Origin: Cryptoclostridium sp964637365
Lineage (GTDB): Bacteria; Bacillota; Dehalobacteriia; UBA7702
Reading direction: 5' to 3'
Assembly: GCA_964637365.1 (NCBI GenBank)
Contig: CAZWWH010000011.1
Span: forward strand, 7,413 to 71,412
DNA: 64,000 nucleotides
The translations under genes and the position numbers were made by a program. This document shows positions 1 through 8,236 of this stretch, piece by piece. The first letter of the stretch is position 1, and each line of letters starts with the position of its first letter. Below the pieces are notes generated by a model. That model worked only from the letters and a program-made list of their open reading frames with translations, was not told the origin of the DNA and searched no databases.

Positions 1-144
1 ACCCTTTTCTCCCGCCATCGTCAAGGGCAAAAGGCTTTTTGGTCCTTCCAAAAGGGCAACGTAGCGCTTTTTGCAAAGAAACCGCAGTATTTTGATGATT
101 TTTTTGTGTTTGGGTATTCCCAAATTGCGATTGAGGGTGTATAA
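1..144 (+). other. Possible 3' end of an upstream gene
   Basis: Frame 1 is open from the first base to a TAA at 142-144, giving 47 codons. I do not recognise the peptide. It is rich in Phe, Gln and Lys and could be the C-terminus of a gene cut by the window edge, or chance. Its stop overlaps the -10 box proposed for the next gene. Confidence 0.25.
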
Positions 145-145
145 T
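117..145 (+). promoter_or_regulatory. Promoter for the IHF-like gene
   Basis: A perfect TATAAT lies at 140-145, with a weak TTCCCA at 117-122 spaced 17 bp upstream. It is 36 bp before the start codon at 182. The -35 match is only 4 of 6. Confidence 0.5.
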
Positions 146-181
146 GAGGACTAACTAAAGATTAGAACGGAGGCAAATGAA

Positions 182-490
182 ATGGCAGTACCTAAAATCA
201 GTTCTGAAGACAGAGCAAAAGCATTACAGAAAGCACAGCAGGTGCGCAAAGAACGCGCTTCTCTGCGTGAAAAAATGAAAACTGGCGCCATGACCATGAA
301 AGATGTTATCGACAAGAAGGAAGATGACATTGTCGGCGGGATGCGTGTAAAATATGTTTTGGAATCTTTACCCGGTATTGGCAAGGTGAGAGCCAAAGAA
401 TTGATGGACCGTATCGGAATTGATGAAAATCGTAAAGTCAAAGGCTTGGGATCCCGTCAGGAAGCGGCACTGCTGGAACATTTGAAATAA
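182..490 (+). CDS. mihF: Integration host factor, actinobacterial (mIHF) type
   Basis: This 102-residue basic protein matches the mIHF family known from actinobacteria and also found in some Bacillota. That family binds DNA without strong sequence preference and helps shape the nucleoid. The N-terminal half (about residues 5-40) is a Lys/Arg/Glu-rich helix. The C-terminal half holds a helix-hairpin-helix-like stretch around LPGIGKVRAKELMDRIGI (about residues 63-80), typical of the family. The start ATG follows a GGAGG at 169-173. It is monocistronic, with its own promoter and terminator. The family call is from remembered motifs; the gene symbol is by analogy. Confidence 0.85.
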   Translation: MAVPKISSEDRAKALQKAQQVRKERASLREKMKTGAMTMKDVIDKKEDDIVGGMRVKYVLESLPGIGKVRAKELMDRIGIDENRKVKGLGSRQEAALLEHLK

Positions 491-511
491 AATCGAATAA
501 GGTACGAATAG

Positions 512-555
512 AAGAGGGCATTTGGATCGGATGAATTCCGATGCCCTCTTTTTAT
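512..555 (+). terminator. Intrinsic terminator after the IHF-like gene
   Basis: A 10-bp perfect stem, AAGAGGGCAT paired with ATGCCCTCTT, encloses a smaller CGGA/TCCG stem and is followed by a run of T. Confidence 0.85.
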
Positions 556-681
556 ATTTCGGAACTTTTTTTAATGGTTCGTCGTCTATATTAGGAAACA
601 TTATGATACAAGAATTTCATGGAATCCCCTTAATCATGTGGTATAATAATAACCAAAGGAAACGAGGAGGGGAGAGTCTTC

Positions 682-1146
682 ATGATTTACGGTATCTATT
701 GTGAAACACCTATGGGAACCATTACTCTCACAGAGGAGGACTGCGCTTTGACGGGGCTTCACTTCGGCAAACAATCCTTGGCCGAAGAACGGGAAACCCC
801 CTTGCTGGAGGAGGCCAGGATCCAATTGAGCCAGTATTTTCAGGGACAGAGGCGCGTTTTTGATTTGCCATTACAGCTGAAAGGCACTCCCTTTCAGCGG
901 GCTGTTTGGCAGGCTCTGGTGGAGATCCCCTACGGAGATACCCGGAGTTACGGCGAAATTGCCACCGCCATCGGTCGCCCCAAGGCCACCCGGGCGGTAG
1001 GTATGGCCAACCATGTGAATCCTTTGGCCATTGTGGTGCCATGTCACCGTGTCATCGGAAAAAACGGCAGCCTGACAGGATACGCCGGGGGATTGGACTT
1101 CAAACGCTACTTATTGAACTTGGAAGCCGCCCACAGAGGCTGCTGA
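682..1146 (+). CDS. ogt: Methylated-DNA--protein-cysteine methyltransferase
   Basis: This is a suicide repair protein that moves the alkyl group from O6-alkylguanine (and O4-alkylthymine) onto its own cysteine. At 154 residues it has the usual length. The active-site motif PCHRVI sits near residue 119, preceded by the helix-turn-helix region (PYGDTRSYGEIA, about residues 83-94) that inserts into DNA and flips the base. The ATG at 682 has a strong GAGGAGGGGAG about 8 bases upstream. A TATAAT at 642-647 may be its promoter; no good -35 box is visible. It is transcribed toward the ftsW/PBP pair and could read into it, since I see no terminator between. Whether it is Ogt or the C-terminal half of Ada is settled by its short length and lack of an Ada domain. 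Confidence 0.93.
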   Translation: MIYGIYCETPMGTITLTEEDCALTGLHFGKQSLAEERETPLLEEARIQLSQYFQGQRRVFDLPLQLKGTPFQRAVWQALVEIPYGDTRSYGEIATAIGRPKATRAVGMANHVNPLAIVVPCHRVIGKNGSLTGYAGGLDFKRYLLNLEAAHRGC

Positions 1147-1192
1147 GCGATATTTTTTAGAATCAACGACAGTTTTGGAAGGGGGTCCTGAA

Positions 1193-2950
1193 GTGGATCT
1201 TTCATCACAATTTTCGCCCATCATGGCGGCCATTGCCGGTCTTGTTGATGCCCATCCCTGGATCGGCACTTGGTATACCTTTGGAGTCCGTTGGGTGCTG
1301 GCCTTTTTGGCTGTGTTTATCTTATTAAAATCTATTCGTTCCCTGCTCCAGGTTGAAAGCCCTTCGGAGATTTGGGCCTATTTGGGTTTCCCTAACGGCA
1401 GTAACGAGGCTCTGACCCATTGGGAGAATGTTTTAGGCCGGGCCGCCAGCTCCGATGTGGTTATCAATTTCCCCAGCGTTTCCCGAAATCACGGCACGTT
1501 GGTGCGAGATGCCGAGGGCAACTGGACCTATAACGATTTAGGCTCCAAGGTGGGCTCCAAAGTCAACGGTGTGGAGGTCGCAGGTCCTACGCCGGTGCAG
1601 ATTGGCGATACCTTGACCCTTGGCGGCGTTGATTTTATGCTGCTTCCCGTCACGGTTAAGGAAAAGCGCATCAATGTAAAGCGCCGCTTTCGCCTGGGCC
1701 GTCCGGTGTCACCCTGGTCGTCTCTGATTGCCCTTACCGTTTTTCAGGTGATGACAGCATTGCAGTTGATCATCGCCTTGGGCGAGGAATGCCCTATTTC
1801 CGTTCCTCTCTCCATTTTGGGATTGGCGGCAGTGGAGTGGTTTTATTTCCTGGCGCTGCGGGCTTTTCGTCGTGTGGGGTTCGAGATGGAGACCATTGCC
1901 TTTTTCCTATCGACGTTAAGCCTGGCGGTGACGGCTTCTTCTAATCCGGATGCCGTGTTTAAGCAGCTGGTGGCAATTCTACTGGGGATCGGCTTGTTTC
2001 TTGTCCTATGCTGGTATTTGCGGGATTTGGATCGGGCAAAAAAAATCCGCTGGCCCTTAATCATCCTCAGCGTGATTTTACTTTTGATTAACATTGTGTT
2101 CGGTACCACCAAATACGGCGCTCAAAACTGGGTGTCTTTTTGGGGGTTTTCCATCCAGCCTTCGGAAGTGGTGAAGCTATTCTTCATCTTCGCCGGCGCG
2201 GCGACCCTGGATGAGCTGTTTCAAAAAGGAAACCTTACGGTATTTATCCTGTTTTCCGGCTTTTGCTTTGGCTGTCTCGCCATTATGGGGGACTTTGGTA
2301 CCGCAGCCATTTTCTTTATCACTTTCCTGGTGATTTCCTTCCTCCGCAGCGGCGATTTTTCTAAATTAGTGCTGGTGATAGGCGCCGCCGTTTTCGGCGG
2401 CATGATGATTCTCCGCTTTAAGCCCTATATCGCAAACCGCTTCGCCGCCTGGGGCCATGTTTGGGAATACGCCAGCACCACCGGGTATCAGCAAACCCGC
2501 ACCATGTGCGCTTCGGCCAGTGGCGGTCTCGTTGGCGTGGGAGGCGGTAACGGCTGGCTGCAAAATGTGGCAGCCGCCGATACGGACCTGGTTTTTGGGA
2601 TTTTGAATGAGGAATGGGGCCTCATCATCGCCATTTTGGCGGTGCTCTGCATTGTGACTCTGGCGGTATTTGCTGTAAAATCCATTGTGGCGGGGCGCTC
2701 GGCATTCTATACCATCGCAGCCTGCGCGGCAACCTCGATGTTATTGTTTCAAACCATCCTGAACGTCTTTGGCTCCGTGGATATTCTGCCTCTTACTGGG
2801 GTTACCTTCCCCTTTGTATCCAACGGCGGTACCAGCATGATGGTCTCCTGGGGGATGCTGGCCTATCTAAAGGCTGCCGATACCAGGCAAAATGCAAGCT
2901 TTGCCATTAAACTTCCCAGTAAACGTGAATTGGGAGGGAAAAAGATATGA
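1193..2950 (+). CDS. FtsW/RodA/SpoVE-family glycosyltransferase with N-terminal FHA domain
   Basis: This is a SEDS-family peptidoglycan polymerase, an integral membrane enzyme that links lipid II units into glycan strands. I place the start at GTG 1193, because a GAAGGGGG sits 8 bases upstream; the frame is open a little further. The protein has one N-terminal membrane segment (about residues 25-45). It is followed by a cytoplasmic FHA phosphothreonine-binding domain (about residues 75-150) with the typical GR...S...H...N pattern (LGRAASSDVV, VSRNHGT, SKVNGV). The rest is a multi-helix SEDS core ending in the conserved TGVTFPFVSNGGTS loop. The FHA fusion suggests control by Ser/Thr kinase phosphorylation. 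Its stop overlaps the next ATG by 4 bases, so it is translated together with its partner PBP. Confidence 0.9.
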   Translation: MDLSSQFSPIMAAIAGLVDAHPWIGTWYTFGVRWVLAFLAVFILLKSIRSLLQVESPSEIWAYLGFPNGSNEALTHWENVLGRAASSDVVINFPSVSRNHGTLVRDAEGNWTYNDLGSKVGSKVNGVEVAGPTPVQIGDTLTLGGVDFMLLPVTVKEKRINVKRRFRLGRPVSPWSSLIALTVFQVMTALQLIIALGEECPISVPLSILGLAAVEWFYFLALRAFRRVGFEMETIAFFLSTLSLAVTASSNPDAVFKQLVAILLGIGLFLVLCWYLRDLDRAKKIRWPLIILSVILLLINIVFGTTKYGAQNWVSFWGFSIQPSEVVKLFFIFAGAATLDELFQKGNLTVFILFSGFCFGCLAIMGDFGTAAIFFITFLVISFLRSGDFSKLVLVIGAAVFGGMMILRFKPYIANRFAAWGHVWEYASTTGYQQTRTMCASASGGLVGVGGGNGWLQNVAAADTDLVFGILNEEWGLIIAILAVLCIVTLAVFAVKSIVAGRSAFYTIAACAATSMLLFQTILNVFGSVDILPLTGVTFPFVSNGGTSMMVSWGMLAYLKAADTRQNASFAIKLPSKRELGGKKI

Positions 2951-4305
2951 AGAAATTAGAAAAACGCGCCATTCTTTGCCTTATTTTGGCGGGCATGCTT
3001 CTATTGGGTCTGGCATTTTTTGTGTTCCAGTATGTGACCAAGGGGGACGATTGGGTTTCCTTTGCCGCGAATAAGCATCTTTACCAAAACGGGGACTTAG
3101 TGCGAGGCTCCATTTACGATGTTGACGGCGACCTTCTTCTGGAAAACAGTGAGGATGGTACCGTTTATAACGATAGCGCTTCGGTGCGACGCGCCACGAT
3201 TCATGCCGTAGGCGATGTGGATGGCAATATCGGTAACGGCGCCGTGACTTCCTTCGCTGATAAACTTACCGGCTATAACCTCATTACCGGCGCTTATTCT
3301 CTGTCGGGCAAAGGCCGCAAGCTCTATCTCACCATTGACGATGAGGTTTGCCGTGTGGCCAATAAGGCTCTGAATGGAAGAAGCGGTATGGTTGGCGTTT
3401 ACAATTATAAAACAGGGGAAATTCTCTGTATGGTTAGTTCCCCCAATTACGACCCCATGGATCCGCCTGTCGTGGAGGAGGATGACGATTCCGGCCTTTA
3501 TCTCAACCGCTTTTTGAGCGGCGCCATTGTTCCCGGCTCCATTTTTAAGCTAGTGACTTTGGCGGCGGCAATTGAGAACAATGACGATATTTACGACTGG
3601 TCCTATGAATGCACCGGGGAGCTGCGTTTGGGCAACGACGTCATCACCTGTCCCAATGCCCACGGCAATGTGGACATTGCCAAGGCGCTCTCCGTTTCCT
3701 GCAACTGCGCCTTTGGCCAGCTGACCTTGGAGTTGGGCAATGAAACGATGAAGCAGCATGTGGAGGCGTTGGGCCTTACCAAAAGCCGCTCCATCGACGG
3801 CATCAAGACTGCGAAGGGGAAATTTACCTTCCCTGACGATAACGACGCCAGCCTGGCTTGGGCCGGTATTGGCCAGTATGAGGATTTGGTCAACCCTTGC
3901 ACCATGCTGACGTATATGGGGGCCATTGCCAACGGTGGCCGCGCCGTGGTGCCGAAGCTGGTTCACACGGTGAAGACCCAAGGCGGCATTCCCATGCATA
4001 TTCCCTGGAAAAAACATACCAAGCGCCTGTTTGCTGAATCCACTGCCGATGAACTGGCAGAACTGATGCACAATAATGTTGTTACCAACTATGGGGAAGG
4101 CAACTATCCTGGTCTTGACCTCTGCGCCAAATCCGGCACCGCTGAAGTGGGTCCCGGTCTGGAGCCCAATGCTTGGTTTGCCGGCTTTATCCGCAATGAG
4201 GATCATCCCTATGCCTTTATTGTTCTGGTGGAAAACGGCGGCAGCGGCAGTAAGGTAGCGGGAAGAGTCGCCAATCAAGTACTCCAAGCTGCTGTGGAAC
4301 GTTGA
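2947..4305 (+). CDS. Penicillin-binding protein (transpeptidase), FtsI/PbpA-like
   Basis: This is a class-B-type peptidoglycan transpeptidase that crosslinks glycan strands on the outer face of the membrane. The 452-residue protein has one N-terminal membrane anchor (residues 8-30) and a short dimerisation region. Its transpeptidase domain carries all three penicillin-binding motifs: SIFK (SxxK, near residue 199), SCN (SxN, near residue 252) and KSGTAE (near residue 393). It is shorter than cell-division FtsI proteins, as is typical of the PbpA type paired with an FHA-FtsW. The ATGA overlap with the upstream SEDS gene fits a two-protein synthase. Which process it serves (elongation, division or sporulation) cannot be told. 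Confidence 0.92.
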   Translation: MKKLEKRAILCLILAGMLLLGLAFFVFQYVTKGDDWVSFAANKHLYQNGDLVRGSIYDVDGDLLLENSEDGTVYNDSASVRRATIHAVGDVDGNIGNGAVTSFADKLTGYNLITGAYSLSGKGRKLYLTIDDEVCRVANKALNGRSGMVGVYNYKTGEILCMVSSPNYDPMDPPVVEEDDDSGLYLNRFLSGAIVPGSIFKLVTLAAAIENNDDIYDWSYECTGELRLGNDVITCPNAHGNVDIAKALSVSCNCAFGQLTLELGNETMKQHVEALGLTKSRSIDGIKTAKGKFTFPDDNDASLAWAGIGQYEDLVNPCTMLTYMGAIANGGRAVVPKLVHTVKTQGGIPMHIPWKKHTKRLFAESTADELAELMHNNVVTNYGEGNYPGLDLCAKSGTAEVGPGLEPNAWFAGFIRNEDHPYAFIVLVENGGSGSKVAGRVANQVLQAAVER

Positions 4306-4340
4306 TCCTTTGCATGACGCAGATTTTGCGGAAATGAATC

Positions 4341-4374
4341 AACGCCAGGATCGGTTGAACCGGTTCTGGCGTTT
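4341..4374. terminator. Bidirectional terminator between convergent genes
   Basis: AACGCCAG and CTGGCGTT form a stem around an inner ATCGGTT/CCGGT pairing, with T or A runs on both sides. It separates the PBP gene from the convergent fusion gene that ends at 4378. Confidence 0.75.
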
Positions 4375-4377
4375 TGA

Positions 4378-5487
4378 TTATTTATGGAGGAGGTACTGTA
4401 GCATTTTTTGGGGGTTTTCCAGAAATCTCCGTGTCAATTGGTAATGTTCCGTGTCCTGATAATCCACGGAGGCAATGCCTCGGTCCGAAAGCTCGTAAAT
4501 TTGGGCTTCGGGAAATGTCATCAGAATTGGGGAATGCGTGGCGATGATAAATTGAGAATCGTTCTTCACCAAACGGTCGATTTCCGCCATCAGGCGTATC
4601 TGTCCGGTGGGAGACAAGGCTGCTTCCGGTTCGTCCAGCAAATATAAGCCCTTGCCGCCAAAGCGGTATTTTGCCAAGGATAAAAAGCTTTCGCCATGGG
4701 ACTGCCTGTGCAGCGACGTTCCACCATAGCTTTGTACTGCGCCCACTGAGATTTTTTCCAGATCATCAAGATAGGAGGCGGCATTGTAAAAACTTTCTGC
4801 CCGCAGAAAAAAGCCGTCTTGAGGGAAGCCTCGCTTTACCAGAGTCAGGGCGCCCCATAGCTCTGAATGGGTAGAGCGGGTGGAAAAATTGAAATTTTTC
4901 GTGCCGCCCTCGGCATTGAAACCGCTAGCCACGGCAATGGCCTCCAGCAGAGTGGATTTCCCTGAGCCGTTTTCCCCTACCAAAAAGGTAACATTGTGGT
5001 GGAAGGTCAAAGAATTTTGTTCTTGTAAAAATTGTACCATAGGCAATTCCTGCAAATAGGAATCTTTGGTAAGGGGTTTGTCCAAAATAATCTCAGAGAT
5101 ATATTGTGTCCCCAAGGAGGAAACTGTCTCTTGTGAGGGGACCGGAACTTTTGACGGTAGCTCTTTATGGTATAGATAGCGGAGATCACCCAGCGACACG
5201 GCATAGGTTATTCCCAACTTTTCGGGATGGGATATCAAATCCTCCTTTTGCCACCGTCTTAGTTTTTTTATTTCCACTTCCAGTTTCGCCGCAGCTCTGT
5301 GGGATTCCGCCTCCCAGCAGCAGCAAAACCGTAGTACGCCATGGGCTCTTGTATACCTTGCGGCTCTGGCTCCACCGGCGGAGTGCTCCTTGAAACGGCG
5401 CTGCGGGTTGTTGGTGATGCCCGTATAATAGGATAAATCTTTGCATTGCAGGATGTAAACGTATGTGGTTTTGATTTCTTCAGCCAT
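4378..5487 (-). CDS. GIY-YIG nuclease domain fused to an ABC/AAA-type ATPase
   Basis: This 369-residue protein joins two domains that normally occur apart. Residues 8-90 are a GIY-YIG (URI/YhbQ-like) domain, with YVYILQC and YTGITNNPQRR matching the two halves of the signature. From about residue 130 onward it is a SMC/ABC-like ATPase of the AAA_21/AAA_15 kind. It has Walker A GENGSGKST, Walker B YLLDEPE followed by a D-loop, and a switch histidine in IIATHSP. There is no long coiled coil between the Walker motifs. Small ATPases of this kind often pair with nucleases in defence or repair, and here the nuclease is in the same chain. It lies opposite the uvr genes but is not in their operon. 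Function is unknown; see findings. Confidence 0.8.
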   Translation of the reverse strand: MAEEIKTTYVYILQCKDLSYYTGITNNPQRRFKEHSAGGARAARYTRAHGVLRFCCCWEAESHRAAAKLEVEIKKLRRWQKEDLISHPEKLGITYAVSLGDLRYLYHKELPSKVPVPSQETVSSLGTQYISEIILDKPLTKDSYLQELPMVQFLQEQNSLTFHHNVTFLVGENGSGKSTLLEAIAVASGFNAEGGTKNFNFSTRSTHSELWGALTLVKRGFPQDGFFLRAESFYNAASYLDDLEKISVGAVQSYGGTSLHRQSHGESFLSLAKYRFGGKGLYLLDEPEAALSPTGQIRLMAEIDRLVKNDSQFIIATHSPILMTFPEAQIYELSDRGIASVDYQDTEHYQLTRRFLENPQKMLQYLLHK

Positions 5488-5560
5488 AGCGGTTTCCTTT
5501 CTTATTTCAGCATAACATAAATAGTGATAGAAAATCTACATGAATTTGCTGAAAAAAGAT

Positions 5561-5589
5561 AAGACATTTCTATTTGTTTGTGATATAAT
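5561..5589 (+). promoter_or_regulatory. Promoter for the PepSY lipoprotein gene
   Basis: TATAAT at 5584-5589 has AAGACA (4 of 6 match) 17 bp upstream at 5561-5566. It lies in an AT-rich gap between divergent genes. Confidence 0.5.
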
Positions 5590-5639
5590 CATAAAAAGAA
5601 CTTTTGTTTATAGTAAAATTTAAAAAGGAGTGTTGATTG

Positions 5640-6185
5640 ATGAAAAGAAAAACATTATTATTTATGATTTGCTGTCTCGCCATCGGTATGCTGGCGGCTT
5701 GTTCTTCTCATAAAGATTCTCAAGCTCAAGAGGATATTGGTGCGGATAAAGCTTTGGAAATCGCTTTAAAGCACGCCGGTGTAAATGAAGATGACGTTGT
5801 GAAGCAGAAAGTTCACTTGAGTAAGGATGACGGTATTGCCGAATACGAAGTGGAATTTTACGTCGGCAACGAGGAATATGATTACGATATTGACGCTGCT
5901 ACCGGCGAGATTCGCAGCTTTGATTCGGATATCGACGATGATTTTTTTGATACCAAGGATAACAGCGGTGTGAATCAGGATTTGATCAGCGAAGCCGACG
6001 CCATGGCTCTGGTCTTGGAACGAGTCCCCGGCGCTTCGGAGGCTGATATTCGTATACACCTTGATCGAGATGACGGAAGGGACGTATACGAAGGCGAACT
6101 GATTTATGATAAAGTGGAATATGAATTTGAAATCGACGCGGCCAGCGGCGAAATGATTCAATGGGAAGAGGAATCCCACCACTGA
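5640..6185 (+). CDS. PepSY-domain lipoprotein
   Basis: This secreted protein is anchored to the membrane by lipid. The start is ATG 5640, 9 bases after AAAAAGGAG. The signal peptide ends in a lipobox (GMLAAC, Cys near residue 21). Two PepSY repeats follow (about residues 36-95 and 115-175). Each shows the pattern of an acidic helix, a strand with YEVEFY or YEGELI, and the closing DIDAATGEI or EIDAASGEM. PepSY domains are thought to inhibit or chaperone extracellular proteases, or to act in cell-wall quality control. The protein is very acidic. It may be co-transcribed with uvrB, 38 bases downstream, but I infer no functional link. Confidence 0.88.
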   Translation: MKRKTLLFMICCLAIGMLAACSSHKDSQAQEDIGADKALEIALKHAGVNEDDVVKQKVHLSKDDGIAEYEVEFYVGNEEYDYDIDAATGEIRSFDSDIDDDFFDTKDNSGVNQDLISEADAMALVLERVPGASEADIRIHLDRDDGRDVYEGELIYDKVEYEFEIDAASGEMIQWEEESHH

Positions 6186-6223
6186 GATACGAATATCCAT
6201 CGAGACTCTGAAAGGACAACGTT

Positions 6224-8236
6224 ATGGATCAATTCAAGCTCGTGGCTCCCTATGAGCCCGCCGGCGGTCAGGCTGCCGCCATCGACTCTTTGCTCCGTTC
6301 CATCAACCAAGGGGAACGGGACCAAATTTTATTGGGCGTTACCGGCTCTGGGAAAACCTTTACCATGGCCAATGTCATTGCCAAGATGAACCGTCCCACC
6401 CTTATCATCGCCCACAATAAGACCCTGGCTGCACAGCTCTGCGGGGAATTTAAGGAGTTTTTTCCGGAAAACGCCGTGGAATATTTTGTCTCCTACTATG
6501 ATTATTATCAGCCCGAAGCCTATGTGCCCCGCACTGATACCTATATTGAGAAGGACGCCTCCATCAACGATGAAATCGAAAAGCTGCGCCACGCCGCCAC
6601 GGCAGCTCTTTTTGAGCGCCGCGACGTCATTATCATTGCCAGCGTTTCAGCGATTTACGGCTTAGGCTCCCCGGAGGATTACAGCACCATGGCCGTAAGC
6701 CTTTGGGAAGGCCAGGAAATTTCCCGGGACGAAATCTTGAAAAAGCTGGTCTCCATCCAATATACCCGCAATAACATGGACTTGAACCGCAGTGAATTTC
6801 GGGTTCGCGGCGATGTGCTGGAAATCTTCCCAGCCTCCTATTCCGATAAGGTGATTCGGGTGGAGATGTTTGGCGATGAAATTGAGCGTATTGTGGAAAC
6901 CGATATTGTCACCGGGGAAATTCTTCATAATTTGCGCCACACCATGATTTTCCCAGCTTCCCACTATGTCACCGAAGAGGGGAAAATGAAAGAGGCTGTG
7001 GTGGCCATTGAAAATGAATTGGAGGAACGGCTGAAGTATCTGCGTAGCGAGGATAAGCTGCTGGAGGCCCAGCGTCTGGAGCAGCGCACCCGCTTTGATT
7101 TAGAAATGATGCAGGAGGTGGGCTACTGCCAGGGGATTGAAAATTATTCCCGCCATCTCACCGGCCGTAAGGTTGGGGAAGCCCCCTATACTCTGATGGA
7201 TTTTTTCCCCAAGGATTTTTTGCTGTTTATTGACGAAAGCCATGTCACCATTCCTCAAATTGGCGGGATGTATAAGGGAGACCGGGCCAGAAAGGAAATC
7301 CTCATTGATTACGGATTCCGCCTTCCCTCAGCTCTGGACAACCGTCCGTTGAAGTTTGAGGAGTTTGAAGAGAAAATCAATCAAATCGTCTATGTTTCGG
7401 CGACCCCAGGCAATTACGAGTTGGACAAAGGCGCCGCCATCACCGAGCAAATCATCCGTCCTACAGGGCTTCTGGATCCTAAAATCCAAGTGCGTCCCAT
7501 CAAAGGCCAGATTGATGATTTGCTGGGAGAGATCAAACAGCGCATCGAAAAAAATCAACGGGTTCTCGTCACCACCCTGACCAAACGCATGGCCGAGGAT
7601 TTAACGAAATACCTGAAAGAATCGGGCATCAAGGTCAATTACCTCCACTACGACGTGAAAACCTTGGAGCGGACGGAAATCATCCGTAACCTGCGACTGG
7701 GGAAATATGACGTACTGGTGGGTATTAACCTTCTTCGGGAGGGTCTGGATATTCCCGAAGTCTCCTTGGTGGCCATTCTCGACGCCGATAAGGAGGGCTT
7801 CCTTCGGGCGGAGCGATCTTTAATTCAGACCATCGGCCGTGCCGCCCGTAACGCCGAGGGTTTGGTCATCATGTATGCAGATAAAGTCACCGACTCCATG
7901 GCCAAGGCTATCAGCGAAACGGAACGCCGCCGCCAGCTCCAAATGGAGTATAATGAAAAACACGGTATCGTGCCGAAAACCATCATCAAGGACATCCGAG
8001 ACACTCTGGGCATTTCCTATGAGGAAAAGGACAGAGAGGAAAAACTCTCGGAATTGGTCAAGAACAAGAAGAAACGGGAAAAAATCATCGCTTTATTGGA
8101 AAAGGAAATGAAACAGGCCGCCAAACGGCTAGACTTCGAGAAAGCGGCGGAGCTGCGGGATATGATTATGGAGCTTCGCACTCAAGGCCGCGCAGCAGCC
8201 AGAACCATAGAACAGGAAACACAGGATAATGCGTGA
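6224..8236 (+). CDS. uvrB: Excinuclease ABC subunit B
   Basis: UvrB is the damage-verifying helicase-like subunit of nucleotide excision repair. The 670-residue protein has Walker A GVTGSGKT at residues 38-45. The YYDYYQPEAY beta-hairpin that clamps DNA is at about 91-100. The helicase motifs include QTIGRAARN. The C-terminal UVR domain (MKQAAKRLDFEKAAELRD) binds UvrC. All expected parts are present. Its end overlaps uvrA by 8 bases. The order uvrB-uvrA-uvrC on one strand lets the whole pathway be made together. Confidence 0.98.
   Translation: MDQFKLVAPYEPAGGQAAAIDSLLRSINQGERDQILLGVTGSGKTFTMANVIAKMNRPTLIIAHNKTLAAQLCGEFKEFFPENAVEYFVSYYDYYQPEAYVPRTDTYIEKDASINDEIEKLRHAATAALFERRDVIIIASVSAIYGLGSPEDYSTMAVSLWEGQEISRDEILKKLVSIQYTRNNMDLNRSEFRVRGDVLEIFPASYSDKVIRVEMFGDEIERIVETDIVTGEILHNLRHTMIFPASHYVTEEGKMKEAVVAIENELEERLKYLRSEDKLLEAQRLEQRTRFDLEMMQEVGYCQGIENYSRHLTGRKVGEAPYTLMDFFPKDFLLFIDESHVTIPQIGGMYKGDRARKEILIDYGFRLPSALDNRPLKFEEFEEKINQIVYVSATPGNYELDKGAAITEQIIRPTGLLDPKIQVRPIKGQIDDLLGEIKQRIEKNQRVLVTTLTKRMAEDLTKYLKESGIKVNYLHYDVKTLERTEIIRNLRLGKYDVLVGINLLREGLDIPEVSLVAILDADKEGFLRAERSLIQTIGRAARNAEGLVIMYADKVTDSMAKAISETERRRQLQMEYNEKHGIVPKTIIKDIRDTLGISYEEKDREEKLSELVKNKKKREKIIALLEKEMKQAAKRLDFEKAAELRDMIMELRTQGRAAARTIEQETQDNA

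Noticed and set aside
3550..4287. A 245-codon minus-strand frame
   Set aside because: It mirrors the penicillin-binding protein gene, whose motifs are unmistakable; it has no start signal.
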